A DNA stretch of 17,222 nucleotides from Candidatus Woykebacteria bacterium RIFCSPLOWO2_01_FULL_43_14 (GCA_001816835.1 MHDB01000011.1:1-17222); one strand, 5' to 3'; shown: positions 1 to 6,334, counted from the stretch's first letter. Notes: generated from the sequence alone by a model not told the origin. Made by a program: numbers and translations.

Positions 1-1088
1 GCAAAGGGTTGAGTATTGAATTAGATTTCAAAGAGGGTATGGAATTTGATAGAGGTTACGTCTCAGCTTATTTTGTAACCAATACTGAGCGCATGGAAGC
101 TAGTATCGAGGACCCTTATATCCTGATCACGGATAAGAAAATTTCCTCGATGGCGGACTTGCTGCCAATGCTCGAGAATTTTGTTAAAGTGAGCAAAAAT
201 TTGGTTGTCATTGCGGATGAGGTTGACGGCGAGGCCTTGTCAACGCTTGTTGTAAACAAACTTCGGGCCACCCTAAATGTTTTGGCGGTGAAAGCACCTG
301 GTTTTGGTGACAGGCGTAAAGAAATGCTAGCTGATATTGCTATTCTTACTGGGGGTCAGGTTGTATCTGAAGATACTGGCCGTAAACTAGAGTCCGTTAG
401 TGTTGAAGATTTGGGTCGCGCTGATCGCGTGACATCTGATAAGGACAACACAGTTATCGTGGGCGGTAAAGGGAAGAAGTTAGCTATTGATGGCCGAATT
501 AAACAGATCCGCTCTCAGATTGTCAAAACAACTTCAGATTTTGATCGAGAAAAGCTTGAAGAAAGACTTGCCAAACTTGCCGGCGGGGTGGCGGTTATTA
601 ATGTTGGTGCTGCTACAGAAGTAGAAATGAAGGAAAAGAAAGAGCGTGTTAACGACGCCGTGCATGCGACTAAAGCCGCTGTTGAGGAAGGCATTGTTCC
701 TGGTGGTGGGGTCGCACTTCTAAGAGCCGGAAAAGTATTGGAAACTATAAAACTAGCAGGCGACGGTGGGGTCGGTGTGGATATTCTCTCTCGAGCGTTG
801 AGTGCGCCAATGAGAAAACTAGTCGAAAACGCGGGTACTGATAGTGGTTGGGTGATCAGAGAGGTAACCAAGGCAGAGCCCAACGTTGGTTACAACGTTT
901 TGACGGGTGAATTTGAGGATATGTTAAAGGCTGGGATTATCGACCCAGTTAAAGTAACTAGATCTGCACTTCAGAATGCTGCCTCCATTGCCATAATGAT
1001 TCTGACAACTGAGGCGCTTGTTACAGATATCCCTGAGAAAAACCCTTCCCCTCCAGCCGGTGGTATGACCGGTGGAATGGATTACTAG
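1..1088 (+). CDS. groEL: Chaperonin GroEL, C-terminal two thirds (5' end outside window)
   Basis: Partial 60-kDa chaperonin, which folds proteins in the cytoplasm as a double heptameric ring driven by ATP. The frame is open to base 1, and the TTG at 9 is only an internal Leu codon. The first recognisable motif, EGMEFDRGY, matches the hinge around E. coli G192-Y199, so roughly the first 180 residues lie upstream. Counting from the TTG, the apical segment ADEVDGEAL is near 69-77, KAPGFGDRRK near 95-104, and KLAGGVAVINVGAATEVEMKEKK near 189-211. The ATPase aspartate (E. coli D398) is D216 in VNDAVHAT, and the nucleotide-pocket glycines PGGG are at 231-234. The tail is the usual Gly/Met-rich type (GGMTGGMDY). 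No frameshift or lost key residue is visible. A strong terminator follows 30 bp after the stop. Family assignment is certain; only the start is missing. Confidence 0.98.
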   Translation, partial: KGLSIELDFKEGMEFDRGYVSAYFVTNTERMEASIEDPYILITDKKISSMADLLPMLENFVKVSKNLVVIADEVDGEALSTLVVNKLRATLNVLAVKAPGFGDRRKEMLADIAILTGGQVVSEDTGRKLESVSVEDLGRADRVTSDKDNTVIVGGKGKKLAIDGRIKQIRSQIVKTTSDFDREKLEERLAKLAGGVAVINVGAATEVEMKEKKERVNDAVHATKAAVEEGIVPGGGVALLRAGKVLETIKLAGDGGVGVDILSRALSAPMRKLVENAGTDSGWVIREVTKAEPNVGYNVLTGEFEDMLKAGIIDPVKVTRSALQNAASIAIMILTTEALVTDIPEKNPSPPAGGMTGGMDY

Positions 1089-1117
1089 TTCATAGCCTAG
1101 TACCTAGGCAGGTAAAC

Positions 1118-1148
1118 GGAAAAGGCCCCCTTGAAGGGGGCCTTTTCC
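1118..1148. terminator. Bidirectional intrinsic terminator between groEL and the M23 gene
   Basis: A perfect 13-bp inverted repeat, GGAAAAGGCCCCC and its complement, surrounds a TTGAA loop. The TTTT tracts lie inside the arms, so the hairpin is nearly the same on both strands. It lies 30 bp after the groEL stop and 15 bp after the end of the converging M23 gene, and so fits termination of both. Confidence 0.9.
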
Positions 1149-1162
1149 TGTATAAACTAGTG

Positions 1163-1894
1163 TTACTTATTAGGAAGAACACTGGCAGGGTTAATCTTTT
1201 TGCCGTTTTCCTCGATTTCAAAGTGTAAGTGAGCTCCGGTGGTTCTGCCTGTAAGCCCGACTGTACCGATTTGGGTCTCAGGAGTTACTTCCTGGGATTC
1301 TTTAACCAAAATTTTGTTAAGGTGGGCGTATAGGGATTTTGAACCGTCGATATGCTTAACAATAACTGCTCGTCCAAGCCCGTAAATATCGGTAAAGGCG
1401 CTTTCAACCAAACCTTGGGCCAAAGGTTTGACAGGCGTGTTGAGATCAGCCCTGACGTCAAGAGCTTTGTGGGCAGGCGTATAGCTCTGAGATACCACAC
1501 CGCTAACCGGCCAGTTAAACTCTAGACTTTCTCCGGATTCGAGAGTCGTTTTTATTTGTGAACCAGGATCACTAGTTTTGCTTTGGGTAACAGCATAGCT
1601 GTTAGCAGCCTGATACGAAGAGCCGATTGGAGCAGAAAGTAGCAACACCAAGGAAAGCCCCACAATTAGGACAGAGTTAAACTCTTCTTTAGTAATGGTA
1701 ATAATCTTCAGCACTCGCTTAATTAGGGCCTTGCTAAATTTTAATCCATCAGAAATAACCGCTTTAGGTTCGTACAAAATGTTAGATCGGTTTAGTAACG
1801 ACACATTAGCGGACCTATAGTTGGATAAAATTGTGACATTTCGCTGAGGCAGGAAGCGTCCCCGCTCAAGGCGGAGAGACTTGCTTTTTAGCAT
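1163..1894 (-). CDS. Membrane-anchored M23 family metallopeptidase (murein endopeptidase-like)
   Basis: A 243-residue LytM/M23 peptidase, predicted to cut peptidoglycan cross-bridges outside the membrane. The zinc-site pattern is complete: H142 and D146 in PAHKALDV, then H191 in YAHL, and H222/H224 in GAHLHFEIEENG near the C-terminus. A hydrophobic segment at about 75-92 is a signal anchor. It is preceded by an unusually long basic segment of some 70 residues, probably cytoplasmic. The ATG at 1894 is the only Met codon in the frame, but no Shine-Dalgarno is visible and a hairpin fills that position (1898-1912). A GTG at residue 61, just before the membrane segment, is an alternative start. 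The gene has its own promoter (1993-2021), a structured leader, and shares the terminator with groEL. The peptidase call is firm; the exact start is not. Confidence 0.92.
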   Translation of the reverse strand: MLKSKSLRLERGRFLPQRNVTILSNYRSANVSLLNRSNILYEPKAVISDGLKFSKALIKRVLKIITITKEEFNSVLIVGLSLVLLLSAPIGSSYQAANSYAVTQSKTSDPGSQIKTTLESGESLEFNWPVSGVVSQSYTPAHKALDVRADLNTPVKPLAQGLVESAFTDIYGLGRAVIVKHIDGSKSLYAHLNKILVKESQEVTPETQIGTVGLTGRTTGAHLHFEIEENGKKINPASVLPNK

Positions 1895-1986
1895 AGTCCG
1901 AGCAAAGCTCGGTGATTACCCAGGGCGAGTGAGAGCTGTGCTGGGTTTGTGCCTTTTAAGGCACTAAAAAACCCTCTTTCGAGAGC
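1895..1986 (-). promoter_or_regulatory. Structured 5' leader of the M23 gene with competing helices
   Basis: From the predicted transcription start (about 1986) to the ATG, the roughly 92-nt leader can form several helices. One is a nested hairpin: arms 1969-1974 and 1943-1948 (GGGTTT/AAACCC) enclose GTGCCTT-TT-AAGGCAC (1949-1964). A second pairs 1941-1946 with 1918-1923 (ACCCAG/CTGGGT). These two share bases 1943-1946 and cannot form together. A third, CCGAGC-AAA-GCTCGG (1898-1912), ends 3 nt before the start codon and could hide the ribosome site. A short CTCT/AGAG hairpin before TTTTTT lies near 1966-1982. The layout resembles a cis-regulatory leader. I could not match it to a known class: c-di-AMP (ydaO) riboswitches often precede cell-wall hydrolases, but their conserved core is not recognisable here. 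Confidence 0.4.
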
Positions 1987-1992
1987 CTATAT

Positions 1993-2021
1993 AGTTTAAC
2001 ACGCTCTAAATCTAAAGTCAA
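1993..2021 (-). promoter_or_regulatory. Sigma-70-type promoter for the M23 gene
   Basis: On the minus strand a -35 box TTGACT (2016-2021) and a -10 box TAAACT (1993-1998) are separated by exactly 17 bp. Transcription would start near 1986, giving a leader of about 92 nt to the ATG at 1894. Confidence 0.6.
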
Positions 2022-2041
2022 GTTTGGAAAGACCGTATAAG

Positions 2042-2069
2042 GTCACCCTACGCTAAAGCTACGGGTGAC
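2042..2069. repeat. Palindromic intergenic repeat (GTCACCC...GGGTGAC type)
   Basis: Arms GTCACCC (2042-2048) and GGGTGAC (2063-2069) enclose TACGCTAAAGCTAC. The last arm continues into ACACCC, allowing an alternative GGGT-GAC-ACCC hairpin. It resembles dispersed intergenic palindromes of the TGTCACCCT/AGGGTGACA kind known from many bacterial genomes. It lies between tRNA-Cys and the M23 promoter, where it may act as a terminator-like or end-protecting element. No coding sequence overlaps it. Confidence 0.55.
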
Positions 2070-2117
2070 ACCCTTCTTTGTGAGTAGAGAACGGCAACCT
2101 ATGTTCAGGGGTTATAT

Positions 2118-2158
2118 GTGGCCGATAGGCCACCCATAGCCCGTAGGGCGAAGGGTGG
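2118..2158. repeat. Overlapping double palindrome at the 3' end of tRNA-Cys
   Basis: There are two overlapping hairpins: GTGGCC-GATA-GGCCAC (2118-2133), and CCACCC (2130-2135) with GGGTGG (2153-2158) around an inner GCCC-GTA-GGGC (2139-2149). The last arm includes the encoded CCA of tRNA-Cys (2156-2158), so it lies in the tRNA 3' trailer. It may act as a processing or termination structure, although no long T tract follows on the minus strand. Confidence 0.5.
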
Positions 2159-2229
2159 AGGCCTGGACCGGATTTGAACCGGTGTACGCGGTTTTGCAGA
2201 CCGCTTGATAACCACTCTCACACCAGGCC
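2156..2229 (-). tRNA. tRNA-Cys (anticodon GCA) with encoded CCA
   Basis: Read on the minus strand, the gene folds as a full cloverleaf. The acceptor arms are GGCCTGG (2223-2229) and CCAGGCC (2160-2166), with seven pairs. There is a short D stem TGA/TCA, an anticodon stem GCGGT/ACCGC around loop CTGCAAA (anticodon GCA), a four-base variable loop GTAC, and a T stem ACCGG/CCGGT around TTCAAAT. The discriminator base is U73 (2159), a known identity element for cysteinyl-tRNA synthetase. CCA (2156-2158) is encoded. A promoter sits 15 bp upstream. Confidence 0.97.
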
Positions 2230-2243
2230 ATAATTAAGTTCAG

Positions 2244-2272
2244 ATTTTAACACAAATAGACTCAGATGTCAT
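2244..2272 (-). promoter_or_regulatory. Promoter of tRNA-Cys, with its -35 box in a repeat end
   Basis: On the minus strand ATGACA (2267-2272) and TAAAAT (2244-2249) are 17 bp apart. A TG one base before the -10 makes it an extended -10 promoter. Transcription would start near 2237, about 8 nt before the mature tRNA. The -35 hexamer is the terminal TGTCAT of the palindromic repeat at 2266-2350. Confidence 0.65.
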
Positions 2273-2350
2273 TGCGAGCGAACATAATGAGCGTGGCAAT
2301 CTATATAGATTGCTTCGACTCCGCCAGTTGGCGGATCCTCGCAAGGACAT
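2266..2350. repeat. Dispersed palindromic repeat (ATGTCATTGCGAG type)
   Basis: The ends ATGTCATTGCGAG (2266-2278) and CTCGCAAGGACAT (2338-2350) are inverted repeats with one mismatch. The centre is a perfect palindrome, GCAATCTATATAGATTGC, flanked by a small CGCCA-GT-TGGCG hairpin. This matches a class of intergenic elements (TGTCATTGCGAGC...GCAATCT) seen in many unrelated bacterial genomes. It lies between the end of the PEGA/SH3 gene and tRNA-Cys. No gene is encoded. Confidence 0.8.
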
Positions 2351-2359
2351 TGGGTAGGG

Positions 2360-3457
2360 TTATGGTTGGACTTTTGTGACGTATTGGGCGGAGACCCAGC
2401 CTGAAGTGCTATCGGGTAATTGAATCTTAAACCACTCAGGTTGCTCTTCTAAGAGCTCAAATTTTTCACCTGGTTTGATTCGAGTAATTAACTTCGCCGA
2501 AGTGGAGGGGCCTTCCCTGACGTTAAGATAGCCTGTTGGGGTGGTAGTTACTTCTAGGAACATGGTGTTAGCCTTGTTTCCAAGAGCACTAAGGCGTAAG
2601 TCATCGATAGACTTTTTGGCAGCCTCTCCAAGATCAGCGGTTTGCTCTTCTGCCAGATAAGCCAAAGTCGGGTTTGGGTTTTCCTTTACGATCTTTTCGG
2701 CAAGCTCCTTTTGGGTCAAAAGAATCCCGTCTTCTGTCATAAGCAAGTCTGCCTTGTACATTTCTAGATCAATCATTTCGGCAAGAGCCCCTACCTGATT
2801 TAGCTTCGCTGTGGGGTAAATATGGATAACCCTTAGATTTTTATAAGCCTTGAGCTCTTTACTTTCGATCTTTACTTGGGGCGTGAGATCGACATTGATG
2901 ATTAACTTGAAGCCATTGGTAACATTGACTTCCAGCATTCTCGAGATATAGCCCTCTTTCGAAACCGTGACTTTGTGTAAGCCAGATTCAACCGACTTCT
3001 CTAAAGGACTGGGTCCTAGTTTCTGATCGTCGAGCACGATATCAGCATTTTCTGGGTTGGTGGAGATGACAAGACCACTTCCCTTTTCCAGAGTCAGAAT
3101 TTCACCTGATCCTAGCTCGTTAGATGGGCCTAGCTCTCTATTTACCAAAACTTGGCTCCCAACGCTGACCTTAATTTTGGTTTCCCAAACCTTTTTTAGT
3201 GGGATAAGAGTTGGGTTAGCGCTAGAAGAACTTTGGGCTTCAAGTCGGATTTTGTACTCACCGCTTTTTAAACCCTTTTTTTGGTAGGTGGTATTTCCTG
3301 AGTTATTGTCGTCCAGATAAACCTGGGATTCTGGAGTGGAGGTGATCATGAGACTACCTGTGCCAGGGATAATATTGGCGTAGACATATTGAAAAATACC
3401 GTAACTTGCCAATAAAAGAACAAAAATACCTGAGTAGATGAGCAGACGAGAACGCAT
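2360..3457 (-). CDS. Membrane-anchored PEGA-SH3b domain protein
   Basis: No precise function is recognised. From the ATG at 3457 (365 residues) it has an N-terminal membrane anchor (6-26) and a first PEGA-like beta domain (about 34-108, GSLMITSTPESQVYLDD). A second PEGA domain follows (about 127-191, GLVISTNPENADIVLDDQKLG...GLHKVTVSKEGY), then a mixed region (200-295). The C-terminal bacterial SH3 domain (about 300-365) carries YLNVREGPSTSAKLITRIKPGEKF, EWFKIQL and GWVSAQYV. PEGA and SH3b domains are typical of extracytoplasmic cell-surface or wall-binding proteins, so a wall-binding or surface-scaffold role is inferred. A TTG at 3490 would add 11 residues. Neither start has a Shine-Dalgarno; ATG is preferred because the anchor begins right after it. 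It stands alone between tRNA-Cys and a divergent gene. Confidence 0.85.
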   Translation of the reverse strand: MRSRLLIYSGIFVLLLASYGIFQYVYANIIPGTGSLMITSTPESQVYLDDNNSGNTTYQKKGLKSGEYKIRLEAQSSSSANPTLIPLKKVWETKIKVSVGSQVLVNRELGPSNELGSGEILTLEKGSGLVISTNPENADIVLDDQKLGPSPLEKSVESGLHKVTVSKEGYISRMLEVNVTNGFKLIINVDLTPQVKIESKELKAYKNLRVIHIYPTAKLNQVGALAEMIDLEMYKADLLMTEDGILLTQKELAEKIVKENPNPTLAYLAEEQTADLGEAAKKSIDDLRLSALGNKANTMFLEVTTTPTGYLNVREGPSTSAKLITRIKPGEKFELLEEQPEWFKIQLPDSTSGWVSAQYVTKVQP

Positions 3458-3489
3458 TTGTCTAAAAGATATCACAGGTGTCGGCAACA

Positions 3490-3507
3490 CACAACTGGAA
3501 AGTTGTG
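3490..3507. other. Hairpin in a divergent intergenic region
   Basis: CACAACT-GGAA-AGTTGTG is a perfect 7-bp stem with a four-base loop, lying between the divergent PEGA/SH3 gene and the small membrane gene. It could be an operator or part of the minus-strand leader. No convincing promoter could be assigned in 3458-3564. Confidence 0.35.
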
Positions 3508-3564
3508 AGTTAAGAGTGCATTTGTTAGAGTGTAAGTAAATAGTATCAATCCTGGATAGTTTTT

Positions 3565-4086
3565 ATGAAAGTAAGCCTGCTCAAACTAATCGATGTGTCC
3601 ATCTTGCCTGCTGTTTTGGCAGTCGGGGTTAAGTTTTTAGGCTTAATGTTTGCTTTAAAGTTCCTCAATCTTACTTTCTCCACCAGGATTCAAGGATTTT
3701 TTCCAGAGTTACTTGTTGACTACTCCTCAAAAGAGTCGGAAATAATAAGTAGCTCTGTTTCAGTACTGTTTACAGGTATAACCCTGGGTCTAGGTTGTGG
3801 TCTGTTGTTAGTACAGGCCCATTTTTTCCATGAAACCCATATCTCGCCAAAATCGGCTACTAATCTCGCACGCAAGGGCTTATCGAAGATAATCACCTCG
3901 AGCTTTGATGTTTTTCATCGGCTTTTTATCTGGTTGTCACTTCTCTGGCTTGTGACATTCCTGTCTTTTTACCAGACTTTCCATAATCAAGTCTCGATTT
4001 GGGTTAGCCTGGTTCTCCTTTTTATTTCTTGGGGGTACACTCAGCTATTGGCACTAGATATGGCAAAAGAGAGAACTAACGATTAA
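3565..4086 (+). CDS. Small four-helix membrane protein, unknown function
   Basis: A 173-residue hydrophobic protein, not recognised. Predicted membrane segments are at about 12-35, 65-85, 119-138 and 143-163. The loop between the second and third (about 86-118) is polar and His-rich (AHFFHETHISPKSA), followed by KGLSKIITSSFDVFHR. There is no signal-peptide cleavage site or catalytic signature. It begins with ATG after a weak purine stretch (CTGGATAG) and ends in TAA at 4084-4086, overlapping the end of the converging ubiA-type gene by 11 bp. It is the only plus-strand protein gene in the window apart from groEL. The frame's length, membrane-protein composition and absence of a competing frame support it as real. 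Confidence 0.75.
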   Translation: MKVSLLKLIDVSILPAVLAVGVKFLGLMFALKFLNLTFSTRIQGFFPELLVDYSSKESEIISSSVSVLFTGITLGLGCGLLLVQAHFFHETHISPKSATNLARKGLSKIITSSFDVFHRLFIWLSLLWLVTFLSFYQTFHNQVSIWVSLVLLFISWGYTQLLALDMAKERTND

Positions 4087-5008
4087 GTATGTAGACAATG
4101 CCAAGTATGGAGCTTACCCAAAGTAGCGAGGTTGTGAGTATTGGTAAATCTTCCAGCAGGGTTCGTTCTGGAGATTCCCCTTCTTTTTTGGCGTAAATTA
4201 AATACAAATAGCGAAAAATACCATAGATGACTAGTGGGATGGTTACCATAAGTAGCTTAGGAGTTGATAAGGCCTGAGGTAGGATAGAGGCCACAAAAGT
4301 CCGGTTTCTCTCCGGCTCGTTGAAGGTGAATAACGAATAAGTCAAGATTGTGGCTGTGGCCATCATAAAAGTCATCCCATCCAATAGCACTGTTGGGTAG
4401 TTGGTTAGGGTGTCTCGGTGTTCAGCAGCTACCTTGTGACTCATTTGGGCAAGCTCTAACCTTCTTTTAGCAATAGCCAGAAACAAGGAAACCATTATGG
4501 TGGTAAGGATTAGCCAGGAAGAGAGAGTGGTGATCGGCTCAACATTGGCTACAACTAAAAATCCGGCAAAGATTCGAATCATGAAAGTCGCGGCAATGCT
4601 TAAAATGTCTAATAGCGCTATGTGTTTAAGATAGTAGGTGTAGAATATCTGAACACTCAGAAAGACGCCTAGCATGAGGAAGAGGTAGTTGTTAATTAAG
4701 GATCCTCCGAGGAGGGCTCCTGCGATTAGGAGTAGGGCTACTTTCATAGCCAAATCAGAGCTGAGGAGGCCCTTGGCGATTGGTCGATTTTTCTTAAAGT
4801 AATGAACTTGATCACGCTTAAAATCAATAATGTCGTTTATCAGATAAACACCACTGGCCATGAGATTGAATATAACAAAGGTCGCAAGTACTAGTAGAAA
4901 TTTTTCAGGTACAAATAGCTGACCGGCGAAAGTTATTGCCGCAAAAACTACTAAATTCTTGGACCATTGTCGAGGCCGCATTGATCTTAGTAAATAGTAA
5001 AGAACCAT
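4076..5008 (-). CDS. UbiA-family polyprenyl-phosphate phosphoribosyltransferase-like protein
   Basis: A 310-residue, multi-pass UbiA-superfamily transferase. The N-terminus, MRPRQWSKNLVVFAA (10-24), is typical of the decaprenyl-phosphate phosphoribosyltransferase branch (mycobacterial Rv3806c). That branch moves phosphoribose from PRPP to polyprenyl phosphate. The first Asp-rich motif is N58-D59-xx-D62-xxx-D66 (NDIIDFKRD), which binds Mg-diphosphate, followed by KKNRPIAKG (72-80). The second conserved region is YYLKHIALLDILSIAATFMIRIFAG (125-149). About nine membrane segments are visible. Substrate is inferred from subfamily resemblance only; other UbiA activities are possible. It follows the WecA-like gene after a 240-bp gap that carries an opposite-strand RNA unit. 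A -10-like TATGAT (5024-5029) 14 bp upstream of the ATG suggests its own, nearly leaderless promoter, but a matching -35 is poor. Confidence 0.88.
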   Translation of the reverse strand: MVLYYLLRSMRPRQWSKNLVVFAAITFAGQLFVPEKFLLVLATFVIFNLMASGVYLINDIIDFKRDQVHYFKKNRPIAKGLLSSDLAMKVALLLIAGALLGGSLINNYLFLMLGVFLSVQIFYTYYLKHIALLDILSIAATFMIRIFAGFLVVANVEPITTLSSWLILTTIMVSLFLAIAKRRLELAQMSHKVAAEHRDTLTNYPTVLLDGMTFMMATATILTYSLFTFNEPERNRTFVASILPQALSTPKLLMVTIPLVIYGIFRYLYLIYAKKEGESPERTLLEDLPILTTSLLWVSSILGIVYILNR

Positions 5009-5072
5009 TCTAGTGAGAGTGTATCATATAAGTTCAAGATTAAGGGCAGCTAAAGGTTTCTATCCCATAGAC

Positions 5073-5101
5073 TTGACTTTCTAACCGAAGTGTGCTATAC
5101 T
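5073..5101 (+). promoter_or_regulatory. Strong extended -10 promoter on the plus strand
   Basis: TTGACT (5073-5078) and TATACT (5096-5101) are separated by 17 bp, and TGC directly before the -10 gives an extended -10 element. It is the best promoter in the window, yet no plus-strand protein gene follows. The 9-bp sequence TTCTAACCG occurs twice, at 5079-5087 in the spacer and at 5101-5109 over the start point, 22 bp apart (about two helical turns), like a tandem operator. Confidence 0.8.
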
Positions 5102-5107
5102 TCTAAC

Positions 5108-5250
5108 CGTAATTAAATAAGTTACCTAAATGATAGGCATCTGGTAACTGGATTGAATATAATAACTGTCTAATTAAAATACTTAGAAGCCCATATTCTT
5201 TTCAGTTACAAGGTGCTTTTCTTTTTCAACGACTGAAGGGTCGTTTTTTT
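5108..5250 (+). ncRNA. Candidate small RNA between the wecA-like and ubiA-like genes
   Basis: A transcription unit of about 143 nt is defined by the promoter at 5073-5101 and the terminator at 5228-5250, on the strand opposite to both neighbours. No credible ORF is present: the only ATG (5130) gives five codons without a ribosome site. The helix AGTTACC (5120-5126) with GGTAACT (5143-5149) competes with GTAACTG (5144-5150) paired to CAGTTAC (5203-5209), so two folds exclude each other. The rest is AT-rich. It does not match tmRNA, RNase P or SRP RNA by any motif I know. A 6S-like RNA or an antisense regulator of the wecA-ubiA intercistronic region is possible. Function unknown. Confidence 0.55.
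5228..5250 (+). terminator. Intrinsic terminator of the candidate small RNA
   Basis: AACGAC (5228-5233) pairs with GTCGTT (5240-5245) around TGAAGG and is followed by an unbroken T run to 5250. It works on the plus strand only: the minus strand has an A run in front and no T tract behind. Its T run overlaps the stop codon of the minus-strand WecA-like gene (5249-5251). Confidence 0.8.
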
Positions 5251-6331
5251 AGTTGTCTTTTTTGTTAGGTGATATAGTGAAGTAGAGGGTAGTTAGTATA
5301 CTGATTATAATTACTCCAACAGAAGCCAAAGCAACACTTTTACCTTTAGATCCTAGGTTTAGTGCAGCCCAGCCTGAAACAGCCGTAAGCAACCAGTAAA
5401 ACAGCGCTACTTGAGCTTTGCTCCACCCCAGATCTAACAATTTATGGTGCAAATGGCCGCGGTCTCCCCAAAAGGGAGATTTACCTTTCATAAGCCTTCG
5501 AACTATTGCGAACAGGGCGTCTGCCAAAGGTACTATAAGGACTAACAAGGTGGTTGCTAGCCTCCCACCTGCCAATATCGCCAAGACACCCAAGAGTAGC
5601 CCAGCAAGCGCCCCACCGCCATAGCCAGGCATGATACGTTGGGGGTAAAAGTTGAAAGGTAAGAAACCAAAATACGCCCCAGAGACGATAAAGGCTAGTA
5701 TTGCCACAGATGTTTGAGTTGGATCCACCTCAACATATTTCAAGGCCACAAAGCTAAGAATGAGGCTTGCTATGGTGACAATTCCGGGTAACTGACCATC
5801 AACCCCCTTACTCCAATTGATTGCGTTCATCATCCAGGTAAGCCAGACGAGAGTTAATAAGTCAGCCAGAATTGGGATGGAATAACTCTTCCCAAACAGA
5901 CCAAACTGCCAAACGAGTTGGTCAAATCTGATCTCTCCTCCAAATGGGTTGGGAAGCCAATTTATAGCAATACCGCTACCGACGATCAAAAGAGCGCTCA
6001 AAAGATTTATCCCAAAGCGAAGGTAAGGATTTAGATCATACTTGTCGTCCAGTGTCCCCAGGACTACTAAAAGGGTACTGGCGAGTAGGAAAGAGATGAT
6101 TCGAGGAGTTTCCATAACGCCGCTAGCACTCACGAAAAGAGGGACGAGAACTAATAAAGAGATAAGTATTGGGATCCCTCCTGCACGGGGAGTGGGTGTG
6201 GTTATGATATTGGCGGGGTGGGCTCTCCCAGGATAGTCCATGAAACCGTATTTTTTGGCTAATTTGATTACGAACAAGGTGCTGATAGCTGATATTAAAA
6301 CTGAAACAACAAAAATAGTTAAGTAGTTCAT
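5249..6331 (-). CDS. WecA/MraY-family glycosyl-phosphate transferase, divergent active site
   Basis: A 360-residue, about ten-helix protein of the polyprenyl-phosphate N-acetylhexosamine-1-phosphate transferase family. These enzymes load a UDP-sugar phosphate onto undecaprenyl phosphate on the cytoplasmic face. Clear family marks are TPRAGGIPI (46-55), the DD pair D95-D96 in GTLDDKYDL, and the WecA-type HxHH (H293, H295, H296 in DRGHLHHKL). Two usually acidic positions are changed. NAINWSKGVDGQ (169-180) has K175 where NxxNxxDGxDG has Asp, keeping D178. RIMPGYGGGALAG (232-244) has Y237 where MGDxGS has its Asp. The protein may therefore use another chemistry or substrate. It starts 3 bp after the DUF1648-like gene, so is translated from the same message. 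Family is certain; activity is uncertain. Confidence 0.88.
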   Translation of the reverse strand: MNYLTIFVVSVLISAISTLFVIKLAKKYGFMDYPGRAHPANIITTPTPRAGGIPILISLLVLVPLFVSASGVMETPRIISFLLASTLLVVLGTLDDKYDLNPYLRFGINLLSALLIVGSGIAINWLPNPFGGEIRFDQLVWQFGLFGKSYSIPILADLLTLVWLTWMMNAINWSKGVDGQLPGIVTIASLILSFVALKYVEVDPTQTSVAILAFIVSGAYFGFLPFNFYPQRIMPGYGGGALAGLLLGVLAILAGGRLATTLLVLIVPLADALFAIVRRLMKGKSPFWGDRGHLHHKLLDLGWSKAQVALFYWLLTAVSGWAALNLGSKGKSVALASVGVIIISILTTLYFTISPNKKDN

Positions 6332-6334
6332 ATA

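Noticed and set aside
9..11. TTG as the start codon of the first gene
   Set aside because: The frame is open to base 1, and the protein there aligns to the middle of GroEL (hinge region), so this is an internal Leu codon of a gene cut by the window.
515..883. 122-codon minus-strand ORF over groEL
   Set aside because: It lies fully inside a strongly conserved plus-strand gene and has a low-complexity Ser/Ala/Thr/Pro composition typical of antisense frames.
1895..1986. c-di-AMP (ydaO) riboswitch upstream of the M23 gene
   Set aside because: The gene context fits, but I could not find the conserved core sequences of that riboswitch. I leave it as an unassigned structured leader.
5130..5147. 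Five-codon ORF (ATG...TAA) as a leader peptide in the orphan RNA
   Set aside because: It has no ribosome site and no downstream plus-strand gene to attenuate, and the ATG falls inside a predicted helix.
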